Below are positions 6,825 through 14,213 of a stretch of DNA of 62,016 bases, in pieces (the first letter of the stretch is position 1; each line of letters begins with the position of its first letter). The position numbers and the translations under genes were made by a program. The stretch is from an uncultured Clostridia bacterium. Its GTDB lineage: Bacteria; Bacillota; Clostridia; UBA1381. The notes beneath the pieces are model-generated. The model ran no database searches, was not told where the DNA came from, and saw nothing but the letters and a program-made list of their open reading frames with translations. The stretch spans positions 1 through 62,016 of the forward strand of contig CAUGRT010000011.1 of assembly GCA_959602045.1 (NCBI GenBank). The letters run 5' to 3'.

Positions 6825-8303
6825 TTACATATTTACAACTTTGGTTGCGATTTTTTCTCTGAATGAAATATCGTGTTCGACAAATATCAGCGTTGGCTTA
6901 TACTCCAAAATCACATTTTCGATTTGTATTCTCGAAAAAATATCAATAAAGTTTAACGGTTCGTCCCATATATACAAATGTGCCTTTTCACATAAACTTT
7001 TTGCAATCAAGACTTTCTTTTTCTGTCCGTTGCTGAAATCGGATATATCCTTGTCAAACTGTTCCCTTGAAAAGTCGAGTTTCCTCAAAATTGCTTTGAG
7101 TAAGCTTTCATCAATTCCGTTGTTTTTTGCAAACACTGAAAGGTTGCCCTGTAATGTATCGGTGTTTTGCGAAACATAGGAAAATTTAAGCCCATTGCCT
7201 ATACACACATCACCTGTGTATTTGATTTTTTCACCACATAGCAGTTTCAAAACACTTGATTTTCCGCAACCGTTTTTTCCGCATAAAGCAATCCTATCAC
7301 CATTTTTAATTTCAAAACTGATATTTTCACAAATTTTATTATTATCATAGTATAAAGAAAGATTGCTTACATCTGCCAGCCTATCTTTTGTATAGATTGC
7401 AGGAGCTAACGCAAGTGCTTCGTATTCCTCTATGTTGTGTAACAATTTTGACTTTTCCGAAATAGCTTTTTCTTGTCTTGCTTCAATGCTTTTTGAGCGT
7501 TTCATTGCTTTAGCAGCCTTATGACCTACATAACCCTTATCTAATTTTAAGCCGGAATTGTTAGTATTGTATTTGCTCATTTCTGCCATATCAGACCACG
7601 ATGCACTACGCTTTGCCGCCTGTGATAGTTTTGAAATTTCTTTTTGTAATTTTTTGTTTTCATTCATTTCAAAATTATCTTGCAGGGTTTTGTTTTCAAA
7701 CCAAGTAGAAAAATTGCCTTTTCGTACTTCTATATTTGTTTTATTTACAGATAAAATATGGTCTGTGCAAGTATCGAGCAATTTTCTGTCATGCGAAACT
7801 AATATAAACCCCTTTTTTCTGCATAGATAATCGCCTACAATTTTTCTCGCATTTTCGTCTAAATGATTTGTAGGCTCATCTATAAGCAAGAAGCTGTTTG
7901 AAACAAGAAATAGTGCTGCAAGTAAAACCTTCGTCTGCTCTCCGTTTGATAGTGTGAAAAAAGGTCTGTATAAAACATCAAAATCAACTTCGAGCAAAGA
8001 TATTTCACGCATAAATTCCCAATCCTCGCAATTAGGGCAAATATCATAGAAAATTTCTATTGTGTTTTTGGTTTTATCCTCAACTTCATACGGGAAATAT
8101 TCAAAGCTAACAGATGCAGTTATATTTCCGCTATATTTGTATTTACCCAACAGAATATTCAGAAATGTGGTTTTACCTCTGCCGTTTCTGCCAACAAAAC
8201 CTAATTTCCAATCTGTATCAATCTGAAAACTTGTGTTTTCAAATACATTCTCATAACTTCCGTCATAAGCAAAAGTTAAATCTTTTACATTTATTAAAGA
8301 CAT
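6825..8303 (-). CDS. Lsa-type ABC-F ribosomal protection protein
   Basis: 492 residues with two ABC ATPase domains and no membrane segments, the layout of ABC-F proteins that push antibiotics off the ribosome. Domain 1 has GRNGRGKTT, LSNGEQTKV and LLIDEPTNHLD; domain 2 has GKNGCGKSS, FSNGQKKKV and LYIWDEPLNFID. Between them is the charged linker (about 215-290) that reaches the peptidyl-transferase centre. LYIWDEPLN(F/Y)(I/L)D and the overall sequence are closest to the Lsa group, which gives resistance to lincosamides, streptogramin A and often pleuromutilins. The drug range here is inferred. The start at 8303 has GAGGAG 8 nt upstream. Expression is probably induced through the leader described at 8351-8682. 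Confidence 0.9.
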   Translation of the reverse strand: MSLINVKDLTFAYDGSYENVFENTSFQIDTDWKLGFVGRNGRGKTTFLNILLGKYKYSGNITASVSFEYFPYEVEDKTKNTIEIFYDICPNCEDWEFMREISLLEVDFDVLYRPFFTLSNGEQTKVLLAALFLVSNSFLLIDEPTNHLDENARKIVGDYLCRKKGFILVSHDRKLLDTCTDHILSVNKTNIEVRKGNFSTWFENKTLQDNFEMNENKKLQKEISKLSQAAKRSASWSDMAEMSKYNTNNSGLKLDKGYVGHKAAKAMKRSKSIEARQEKAISEKSKLLHNIEEYEALALAPAIYTKDRLADVSNLSLYYDNNKICENISFEIKNGDRIALCGKNGCGKSSVLKLLCGEKIKYTGDVCIGNGLKFSYVSQNTDTLQGNLSVFAKNNGIDESLLKAILRKLDFSREQFDKDISDFSNGQKKKVLIAKSLCEKAHLYIWDEPLNFIDIFSRIQIENVILEYKPTLIFVEHDISFREKIATKVVNM

Positions 8304-8350
8304 TATTATCACTCCTCTAAAACTGTATTTCCAAATGTTTTGAGTTGATA

Positions 8351-8443
8351 TTACCGGCAGTAATGATACTTCAAGCAACCACTGCCAAAACAAATCAACC
8401 TTGCTTGAAGATAAATATGTGTAATAGATATTTTATCGTTCAT
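8351..8443 (-). CDS. Second leader peptide of the ABC-F gene (30 aa)
   Basis: ATG at 8443 preceded by GGGAGG 7 nt upstream, encoding 30 residues that start MNDKISITHI and end CLKYHYCR. It lies after the attenuator stem and 47 nt before the ABC-F start. A 10-bp perfect stem (8369-8378 with 8401-8410) is inside the frame, so a stalled ribosome would change the folding. The frame could be fortuitous, but its strong ribosome site argues against that. Confidence 0.55.
   Translation of the reverse strand: MNDKISITHIYLQARLICFGSGCLKYHYCR
8369..8410 (-). promoter_or_regulatory. 10-bp hairpin inside the second leader frame
   Basis: CTTCAAGCAA at 8369-8378 is the exact complement of TTGCTTGAAG at 8401-8410. 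It lies over codons 12-25 of the second leader and may gate translation of the ABC-F gene. Confidence 0.7.
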
Positions 8444-8461
8444 TAAAACACCTCCCAATGC

Positions 8462-8500
8462 AAAAGAAAAGAGCCATAAGAAAGCATTTTCCTATGACTC
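8462..8500 (-). terminator. Attenuator terminator upstream of the ABC-F gene
   Basis: On the minus strand the arms 8500-8488 and 8483-8471 pair through 12-13 positions, starting GAGTCATAGG, and TTTTCTTTTG follows. It lies between the 6-codon leader and the ABC-F gene, so transcription must be rescued to reach the gene. The upstream stretch AAAGAGCC (around 8578) can pair with GGCTC of the terminator and may form the antiterminator. Confidence 0.8.
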
Positions 8501-8606
8501 AAATAAACAGTATAATATTATTTATACAGCGGAGTTATAGATATAGCTTTCCTGCTTTCACGAAAACAAAATAACGGCTCTTTAGCCCTATAATGTTAAA
8601 CATAAA

Positions 8607-8627
8607 TTAGCAAGAAAAGTTAATCAT
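8607..8627 (-). CDS. First leader peptide of the ABC-F gene (MINFSC)
   Basis: A six-codon frame, MINFSC then TAA, with GGAGG 7-8 nt before its ATG and about 20 nt downstream of the mapped promoter. Very short leader peptides followed by a terminator are a known way to induce ABC-F and other ribosome-protection genes, because drug-stalled ribosomes favour antitermination. Function here is inferred from the arrangement. Confidence 0.7.
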   Translation of the reverse strand: MINFSC

Positions 8628-8653
8628 TTGTCCGCCTCCAAATCTTTTCTTAA

Positions 8654-8682
8654 ATTATACTACATATTACTCCAAAAATCAA
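8654..8682 (-). promoter_or_regulatory. Promoter of the ABC-F leader
   Basis: Minus strand: TTGATT (8677-8682), 17-bp spacer, TATAAT (8654-8659). The transcript would start near 8647, giving a leader of about 345 nt before the ABC-F start. Confidence 0.8.
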
Positions 8683-8740
8683 TAGTTAGAATATATAAAT
8701 TTTATAATGTTTTGTCATTTTTATTATGCTAACCACCCAC

Positions 8741-8763
8741 ACAGGAATGTGGCACATTCCTGT
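8741..8763. repeat. 23-bp perfect palindrome, copy 2
   Basis: Arm ACAGGAATGTG, central G, exact complement. It differs from the other copies by one compensated base pair (A-T instead of G-C at the third position), which keeps the palindrome perfect. It lies 22 nt past the relaxase stop. Confidence 0.9.
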
Positions 8764-8784
8764 ACCAGTGATTAAAGGGATATT

Positions 8785-9933
8785 TTATCTTTCAATTTCC
8801 TTGCTGCTTTTACTTCTGTTTTTGCCAAGCCTTGTTATTTCTTTCAGCCATTGGTTTATTGTTTCTTTGCCGAAATGATTTCGTATTCTGTCAAAATCTC
8901 TGACCTTAACCTCTGCTTTTGATAGTGCCATATTTTTATACCACAGCCGATTTTCAAGCTCTTTATTTTTCTGTTCTAACGGTCTGATTTTTGCTTCTGC
9001 CTGTTCAGCAAGTTTTTCCGCCCTATAACACCGCCTTGCAAGGTTTTCAATTATTTTCATAATACGCTTTATGAACGGCTCTATAAATTTTGTTTTATAT
9101 GTCTTTGCCGTCATCAATGACGGAGGCTCCGGTATATCAAAATCGTCATTGTTTTTGATTTTTTGTACTGTAAGATGTGCATATTCTTCTGCCTGCTTAT
9201 ATGCTGACATTGTTTGCAACAAGTCTTTCTTTTGTTCTTGCAGATTTTCGACTTCCTCTATGAGCTTATCTCTCTTAAATTCGCTAACGGATTTATGCTT
9301 TTCGTGAGTTCCTTTCTGCTCCCATTCAATGCCGTGTGTAAGCATTATTTTTGATAAAACTTCCTTTTCGGAATCACGCCATTGATTAAGCTCCGTATCA
9401 CTCCGACCTGTTCCGCTAAACCCTTGCTGCTTTAATGCACCTTTCATTGATACCCTTGTGTCAAGTCCTCGTTTGCTGTCCGTAGTGAACGGAACAAAAT
9501 CAATATGTAAATGCGGTGTTGCTTCATCCATATGTAAGTGAGCAGAGAATACATATAGGTTTGGATTTCTTTCTTGAAAGCCTTTCATATAGTCGTCAAG
9601 GATTTTCTTTGCAAGTTGTCCGTTTTCCGTTTCAGCACCCATATTATCCTTATCGCCGATTTGAATTATTATCTCCGTAAAAGGTTTTTCCTGTTTGCTC
9701 TCTTGACTTATCTTTTTATAATAATTTTTGATAATTCTATCCGAGCGAGTTTGTTTTGCATTGTATCTTTTTACGGCATCATCAAATAATTTATGATATA
9801 CTGTTCTGATGTTTTCATTGCAGTACACAACATTATTTTTTGTCCGTTCCTTGTCAACATTTTGTGCCGTAAATTTTCGGTCATTATGATTAACCGAGCC
9901 TTTACCTGTCATTATGGATATTGTTCTTTGCAT
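8785..9933 (-). CDS. mobV: MobV-family relaxase (Pre/Mob)
   Basis: 382 residues. Near the N-terminus is the typical SVNHNDR stretch and at residues 132-143 the MobV motif HLHMDEATPHLH (HxDExTPHxH), which holds the metal and catalytic residues. Residues about 225-345 are coiled coil. MobV relaxases nick oriT next to their own gene and mobilize small plasmids and elements of Firmicutes. I prefer the ATG at 9933, 9 nt after GAGGTG, over the GTG at 9945 or ATG at 9939, which crowd that site. The module is unrelated to the MobP relaxase of element 1 although the rest of the two elements is colinear. Confidence 0.9.
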   Translation of the reverse strand: MQRTISIMTGKGSVNHNDRKFTAQNVDKERTKNNVVYCNENIRTVYHKLFDDAVKRYNAKQTRSDRIIKNYYKKISQESKQEKPFTEIIIQIGDKDNMGAETENGQLAKKILDDYMKGFQERNPNLYVFSAHLHMDEATPHLHIDFVPFTTDSKRGLDTRVSMKGALKQQGFSGTGRSDTELNQWRDSEKEVLSKIMLTHGIEWEQKGTHEKHKSVSEFKRDKLIEEVENLQEQKKDLLQTMSAYKQAEEYAHLTVQKIKNNDDFDIPEPPSLMTAKTYKTKFIEPFIKRIMKIIENLARRCYRAEKLAEQAEAKIRPLEQKNKELENRLWYKNMALSKAEVKVRDFDRIRNHFGKETINQWLKEITRLGKNRSKSSKEIER

Positions 9934-10290
9934 ATTCATTTTCACCTCAATTCTGTTAGAGTGGGTACTCTTTTATAGTAATTTTTCTTTTGTTACTTTT
10001 GTCAAAAGTAACGCAAATGCACTTTTGTCAGCAGAGCCAACAAAAATGCGGCAATCTACGATTGTTTGCGCTCTTGCAGAGGGCTTGTTCGGCTACCGCC
10101 GAAGTGTGTGCTGCTTGTGGCTACACACACCGCAAACGGCAGATATTTTTCAACAAAAATTCCGCCGTCTGCAATGGTGGAGAACGCTCAAAATTTTCTC
10201 GTTCTCACCTATCTGCAATCCGTCACTTTCGTTCCTTAATTGCCTACACGGGAATGTGGCACATTCCCGTAAATATCTCTTAAAGAGGAA
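9934..10290. other. Non-coding region upstream of mobV, candidate oriT
   Basis: 357 nt without a gene but rich in symmetry: AGAGT-GGGT-ACTCT at 9958-9971, a 10-bp arm palindrome GTTACTTTTG/CAAAAGTAAC at 9992-10012, a GTGTGT...ACACAC pair around 10097-10128, and the 23-bp palindrome at 10248-10270. MobV transfer origins lie directly upstream of the relaxase gene and contain inverted repeats, so oriT is expected here. The nick site was not identified. Confidence 0.5.
10248..10270. repeat. 23-bp perfect palindrome, copy 3
   Basis: Same arms as copy 1 (ACGGGAATGTG) with a central G. It starts 20 nt after the stop of the small acidic gene, as copy 1 does in element 1, and with copy 2 it brackets the MobV cassette. 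Confidence 0.9.
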
Positions 10291-10524
10291 TCACCACCTG
10301 AAGCTCTCAGGTACACCTCTTTCATCGAGATATTTTTTGCGTGCTTCCTCACGCTCCTGCTCTGTGGGAGCAGTTTTATATGTGGTGTAATACTCACGCA
10401 TTACCATTAAATTTAATTTGTTTTCAAGCTCATTTTTTATATCTTCCTCAAGCTCATACATTTCTGCAAAATGATAGCGAATCAGATTTAGAAAAAGCTC
10501 TCTTGAAATTTGTACTTTCTTCAT
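10291..10524 (-). CDS. Small acidic element protein (paralogue of 2537-2794)
   Basis: 77 residues, starting MKKVQISRELFLNLIRYHF, with the shared YYTTYKTAPTEQEREEARKKYLDE core and terminal SFRW. Function unknown. It occupies the same slot as its paralogue, between the RepA-like ATPase and a 23-bp palindrome. The ribosome site arrangement GAAAGGATTGGATAGGATATG is nearly the same in both. Confidence 0.75.
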   Translation of the reverse strand: MKKVQISRELFLNLIRYHFAEMYELEEDIKNELENKLNLMVMREYYTTYKTAPTEQEREEARKKYLDERGVPESFRW

Positions 10525-10572
10525 ATCCTATCCAATCCTTTCCTATCCAAAAATCCGTGTCGGTCTGTGACG

Positions 10573-10603
10573 GTGGTGACGGTGTTTTTAGTACCGCCAC
10601 CAC
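10573..10603. repeat. Hairpin between the ATPase and small acidic gene, element 2
   Basis: GTGGTGACGGT (10573-10583) pairs with ACCGCCACCAC (10593-10603) at 10 of 11 positions. It is nested in further inverted copies of GTCGGTC/GACCGAC at about 10560 and 10622. It occupies the same place as the unrelated hairpin at 2813-2860. Confidence 0.7.
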
Positions 10604-10647
10604 TATCAAAATCATCGACACGACCGACGCACACCGTCACGCAAAAT

Positions 10648-11793
10648 TCAATTTTCTATAAGTGAAAATTTCACTCTGCGACCTGCGTGATACCTGCCAT
10701 ACTCATATCGTATGCCGTACTCATTGAGTAACCGCCCTGCGTTTACATTGAGCTTTAATGTCAAAACATTTGCAGCCATATCAACCTGTAATTTTTCTTC
10801 AAGCTCGGTAGGACTTCCCGACCATTGCGGATTGTTGGAGGTTATAAACTTTGCAACCGCTTCCAATATCGGCTCTGGTGGTTCTTTCCATAACTCCGTT
10901 TCTAACCTTTCCAAATCCCACAACAGCTTTTCCGTATCTCTTACAAGATACAGCTTTTGGTCTTGCTGATCCCTGCCGGATATTTCAAGAACCGCATTGT
11001 TTGAAGTGCGTTTTTCCTTTTGTAGCATAAACGCTCCGTCTGCTGCTCCGAGCAATCCGTTTGTGCCTGAAATCATATCAAATTTATCGTCTGCCTGCTG
11101 CTTTCTTGTGTGATGAACAAGGAGCAGACAAACACCGAAATTATCAGCAAATTTTTTCAGCCTTGTTATGACCTCGTAATCATTGGAATAGCTATACTTA
11201 TCACCGCCGAACTCTCTGACCTTTTGCAAGGTGTCAATGATAATCAGCTTTGTGTTAGTATGCTCATTTACAAATCTGTTAAGCTGTTCATCAAGTCCGT
11301 TTCCAAGCTGACCTGCATTTACGGCTATAAACAAATCGTCTGTGCTTTCATCACCGAACATTCGATAAAAACGCTCCTGCAATCTTCGGTAATCATCTTC
11401 AAGAGCAAGATATAAAACCGTGCCTTGTTTGACATCAAATCCCCATAGGCTTTTACCCGTGCTTATGTGGTATGCAAACTGCGCCATTAAGAAGCTCTTT
11501 CCAAGTTTAGGTGCTCCTACAAAAAGATATGTTCCCGGATAGAGCAAGCCGTCAATAATCGGCGGCCTGCTCCTGTAAACTGTGTCATAAAGTTTATCCA
11601 TAGAAACTGTTTTCAAATATGACGGCTCCAAACTTCTTTGAAATTCTTCTTGCATTTCTTGAAAAATATCATCAGAAGCATTGCAATTTTCGTCATAATC
11701 GGTTATAATAGTGTTGGTTTTAATACTATTTGACTGTTCTTCATCTGCGCCAACAGATGTAATCGGAGCAGTCATTTCTTTTTTTGTGTTCAT
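10648..11793 (-). CDS. RepA-like / AAA_25 RecA-fold ATPase, element 2
   Basis: 381 residues. After a 60-residue polar N-terminal extension comes LYPGTYLFVGAPKLGKSFL with Walker A GAPKLGKS, then LIIIDTLQKV as Walker B and LLLVHHTRK as the sensor-like motif, the set seen in RepA-type replicative helicases of plasmids and islands. The C-terminal 80 residues may be a winged helix. The ATG overlaps the RHH stop by one base (TAATG), with AAAGGAGG 7 nt upstream. Role in element replication is inferred. Confidence 0.85.
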   Translation of the reverse strand: MNTKKEMTAPITSVGADEEQSNSIKTNTIITDYDENCNASDDIFQEMQEEFQRSLEPSYLKTVSMDKLYDTVYRSRPPIIDGLLYPGTYLFVGAPKLGKSFLMAQFAYHISTGKSLWGFDVKQGTVLYLALEDDYRRLQERFYRMFGDESTDDLFIAVNAGQLGNGLDEQLNRFVNEHTNTKLIIIDTLQKVREFGGDKYSYSNDYEVITRLKKFADNFGVCLLLVHHTRKQQADDKFDMISGTNGLLGAADGAFMLQKEKRTSNNAVLEISGRDQQDQKLYLVRDTEKLLWDLERLETELWKEPPEPILEAVAKFITSNNPQWSGSPTELEEKLQVDMAANVLTLKLNVNAGRLLNEYGIRYEYGRYHAGRRVKFSLIEN

Positions 11794-12113
11794 TACTCGT
11801 CCTCCTTTAAGCCTTGCAGAGTTAAGGTAATCAACTGAATTGTTTGCAGTAATTCCTCTGTCACATTCTCGTTTTCGATACGCTTTAACTCGGTTAATAC
11901 ATTCTGCAATTCATCTTTGAGTGCCTTATATACTCTCGGATTTCCCACTACAACAATGTCCTGACCTAAACATCTGCGGTAGCAATATTCTTGTTTCGGT
12001 AGTCCCGATAACTTTACTGCCTTGTTTATTAGTTCGTTTTCTTCGGCAGAAACCCGAAACCCTACTGTGATATTTCTCCATCGTTTGTGGCTGTCTAAAT
12101 TTTTAGCTGACAT
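11793..12113 (-). CDS. Ribbon-helix-helix mobilization-type protein, element 2
   Basis: 106 residues, paralogous to 3918-4244: KRWRNITVGFRVSAEENELI, VKLSGLPKQEY, PRVYKAL and TELKRIEN are shared in order. RHH DNA-binding protein, possibly a relaxosome factor or rep/int regulator. The ATG at 12113 is preferred because GGAG lies 9 nt upstream; the ATG at 12122 overlaps that site. It overlaps the 3' end of the integrase gene by 11 nt. Confidence 0.75.
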   Translation of the reverse strand: MSAKNLDSHKRWRNITVGFRVSAEENELINKAVKLSGLPKQEYCYRRCLGQDIVVVGNPRVYKALKDELQNVLTELKRIENENVTEELLQTIQLITLTLQGLKEDE

Positions 12114-13194
12114 TTTCTTCATCTCCTTTTCTGATTGTGCTTAATTTATCTGCCATTTCCGTTTGTGTTGTCGGAAACAGATGTGCATATCGGTATGTTA
12201 TATCAATGCTTTCGTGTCCTACTCGGTCAGCAATGGCAACCGCTGAAAATCCCATTTCTATTAAAAGGGAAATATGCGAATGACGAATATCGTGTATCCT
12301 TATGCGTTTAACCCCTGCTGCCTTTGCTCCCCTTGTCATTTCGTGATGAAGATAACTTTTTGTTATTTCAAACATTCTTTCATCAGGCTTGATGTGGTAA
12401 AGCTGTTTGATATAATCTTGTATTTCTTCACCGAGAAAATCGGGCATTTTGACAACTCGATTGCTCTTTGGTGTTTTCGGGTCTGTTATCACATCTCGTC
12501 TGTCAAAACGCTGATATGATTTTGTAATTGCAACCGTACATTTTTCAAAATCGAAGTCTGACGGTGTTAATGCCAATAACTCACCCTCACGAATACCGCA
12601 CCAATATAACATCTCAAAGGCATAATATGAAACAGGCTTATCCATAACCGCCTCTGCAAACTTTTTATATTCCTCTTGTGTCCAAAACTGCATTTCTTTG
12701 TTCTTTTCCTTACCCATATTACCGACTTTTGCTGCCGGATTTGAAGATAATCCGTAAAACCTTACTGCGTGATTGAAAATTGCACTTAATTGATTGTGAA
12801 GCGTTTTAAGATATACAGGGGAATATTTTTTGTTATCGCTCTTAACGGAATTTATCATTTCGTTTTGCCAAGCAATAATATCCTTTGGCTCAATTTCACA
12901 CATCTTTCTGTTCTTGAAATATGGTAAAATCTTTGTTCGCATTATATGCTCCTTTGTGTGCCAAGTGTTTTCTTTAATACGGCTTTTCATATCTTCCGTA
13001 TATGTATCAACGAAGCTCGCAAAGGTCATATCCAAATCAGCCTTTGTTTTATTAAGCTGCTCCCGTTCCCAAGCCTGTGCTTCTCGCTTTGTAGCAAAGC
13101 CACGCTTTTGTGATTGCCTGCGTTCACCTTTCCAATCGGTGTAGCGATATATAACTCGCCAAGTATTTGTTTTTTCTTCCTTGTAAACTGCCAT
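12103..13194 (-). CDS. int: Tyrosine-type site-specific integrase, element 2
   Basis: 363 residues, colinear with the element 1 integrase over its whole length. Catalytic residues R202, H301-x2-R304, H327 and Y336 are all present. N-terminal arm-binding domain (TWRVIYRYTDW), core-binding domain about 57-150. AAAGGA lies about 12 nt upstream of the ATG. Because the two enzymes are so alike and the flanking cores are identical, both probably use the guaA terminus; the different arm octamers (TGTTGCCA against TGTTATCA) may give each its own excision specificity. Confidence 0.95.
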   Translation of the reverse strand: MAVYKEEKTNTWRVIYRYTDWKGERRQSQKRGFATKREAQAWEREQLNKTKADLDMTFASFVDTYTEDMKSRIKENTWHTKEHIMRTKILPYFKNRKMCEIEPKDIIAWQNEMINSVKSDNKKYSPVYLKTLHNQLSAIFNHAVRFYGLSSNPAAKVGNMGKEKNKEMQFWTQEEYKKFAEAVMDKPVSYYAFEMLYWCGIREGELLALTPSDFDFEKCTVAITKSYQRFDRRDVITDPKTPKSNRVVKMPDFLGEEIQDYIKQLYHIKPDERMFEITKSYLHHEMTRGAKAAGVKRIRIHDIRHSHISLLIEMGFSAVAIADRVGHESIDITYRYAHLFPTTQTEMADKLSTIRKGDEENVS

Positions 13195-13197
13195 ATT

Positions 13198-13401
13198 TTA
13201 CTCATTCCTTTCATCATATTTATCTGTGCCATAGCACGCTTTTTCTAAAAAATATCTTCTGTTGATACGCCCTGAAACCACCAAAAAGCCTTTTTCCTTT
13301 AACTCTGCGTTAAGGCTTCTGACAATTTTATATGCGTATGATTTTGATACGCCGAGAATTTCGGCAACATCTTCTACTTTAAGAAAAGTGTTATTTGCCA
13401 T
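13198..13401 (-). CDS. Excisionase-like HTH protein, element 2
   Basis: 67 residues, with FLKVEDVAEILGVSKSYAYK as the helix-turn-helix and GRINRRYF as the basic wing, matching the protein at 5308-5511. It starts at 13401, 5 nt after GGAGGTGA; the in-frame GTG at 13410 is inside that site. It is the first gene after the repressed promoter at 13455-13483 and ends 3 nt before int. Directionality role inferred. Confidence 0.8.
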   Translation of the reverse strand: MANNTFLKVEDVAEILGVSKSYAYKIVRSLNAELKEKGFLVVSGRINRRYFLEKACYGTDKYDERNE

Positions 13402-13427
13402 ATTTTTCACCTCCTTGTGCGATAAAT

Positions 13428-13443
13428 TAAACTTATATGTTTA
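13428..13443. promoter_or_regulatory. Operator A of element 2
   Basis: Perfect inverted repeat TAAAC-N6-GTTTA in the xis-int leader, 34 bp from operator B, the same spacing as operators 1 and 2 of element 1. Confidence 0.85.
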
Positions 13444-13454
13444 AGCCCAATATC

Positions 13455-13483
13455 ATTATACTAAACATTTTTGTTTATGTCAA
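13455..13483 (-). promoter_or_regulatory. Promoter of xis-int, element 2, covering operator B
   Basis: Minus strand: TTGACA (13478-13483), 17-bp spacer, TATAAT (13455-13460). Operator B (TAAAC-N6-GTTTA, 13462-13477) fills the spacer. Confidence 0.9.
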
Positions 13484-13502
13484 GTGGTTTTTGAAAAAAT
13501 AT

Positions 13503-13518
13503 TAAACTTTTTTGTTTA
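13503..13518. promoter_or_regulatory. Operator C of element 2
   Basis: Inverted repeat TAAAC-N6-GTTTA, 34 bp from operator D, between the two divergent promoters. Confidence 0.8.
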
Positions 13519-13525
13519 TATTATC

Positions 13526-13555
13526 TTGACAAACACTAAACATATATGTTATACT
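13526..13555 (+). promoter_or_regulatory. Promoter of the XRE gene, element 2, covering operator D
   Basis: TTGACA (13526-13531), 18-bp spacer, TATACT (13550-13555). Operator D (TAAAC-N6-GTTAT, 13537-13552, one arm imperfect) lies over spacer and -10, so the repressor probably limits its own synthesis. Confidence 0.8.
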
Positions 13556-13587
13556 ACCTATAAGAAATTAAAAAGGAGCAGTAAATT

Positions 13588-14115
13588 ATGGCAATAGGTG
13601 AAAGAATACGCTTTTTACGCAATCTTAAAGGTATGACACAAAAATGGTTAGGTATGGCAGTCGGCTTTGATGAAAAGACTGCTGATATTCGTATGGCACA
13701 ATATGAATCGGGCACAAGAACACCGAAAGAGAATTTAACAAATGACCTTGCCAAAGTGTTAGAAGTTTCTCCTGCTGCCTTAAATGTTCCCAACATTGAC
13801 AGCTATGTTGGCTTAATGCACACTCTCTTTGCATTGGAAGATATATACGGCGTAAAAATTGAAGAAACAGACGGAGATGTTTGTTTGCGTGTTGATACAT
13901 CAAAAGGCAACTCTGCCGCTAATCTTCATAAAATGCTTTTTGCTTGGCTTGAAACCGCCAAAAAGTTTTATGACGGCAATATCACCAAAGAAGAATATGA
14001 CGAATGGCGTTATCATTACCCCGAATTTGATACAACACAAAAATGGGTTAAAGTTCCGTCACAACAAATCAGCGATATTTTCACCGAAGCAAAAAAATCT
14101 TCTAAAAGCAAATAA
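13588..14115 (+). CDS. XRE-family repressor, element 2
   Basis: 175 residues with an N-terminal helix-turn-helix (GMTQKWLGMAVGFDEKTADI, then MAQYESGTRTP) and a C-terminal region with TKEEYDEWRYHYPEF shared with the element 1 repressor. AAAGGAG precedes the ATG. It is divergent from xis-int over four TAAAC-N6-GTTTA operators, so it most likely keeps the element quiet. The helix-turn-helix differs from that of element 1, as do the operator sequences (TAAAC against CAGTTC), so the two repressors probably do not cross-regulate. Confidence 0.85.
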   Translation: MAIGERIRFLRNLKGMTQKWLGMAVGFDEKTADIRMAQYESGTRTPKENLTNDLAKVLEVSPAALNVPNIDSYVGLMHTLFALEDIYGVKIEETDGDVCLRVDTSKGNSAANLHKMLFAWLETAKKFYDGNITKEEYDEWRYHYPEFDTTQKWVKVPSQQISDIFTEAKKSSKSK

Positions 14116-14120
14116 TCTGT

Positions 14121-14190
14121 GTCATTTTCAATAAATTAAAAATGACAAGACAAAAAGAGCTAACCGATTTTACAAAAAATCAGTTAGCTC
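14121..14190 (+). terminator. Terminator after the element 2 XRE gene
   Basis: GAGCTAACCGATTT at 14157-14170 pairs with AAATCAGTTAGCTC at 14177-14190 with one mismatch, followed by TTAATTATT. A smaller hairpin with GTCATTTT/AAAATGAC arms lies before it at 14121-14146. Confidence 0.8.
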
Positions 14191-14213
14191 TTAATTATTA
14201 TGAATAATACAGA

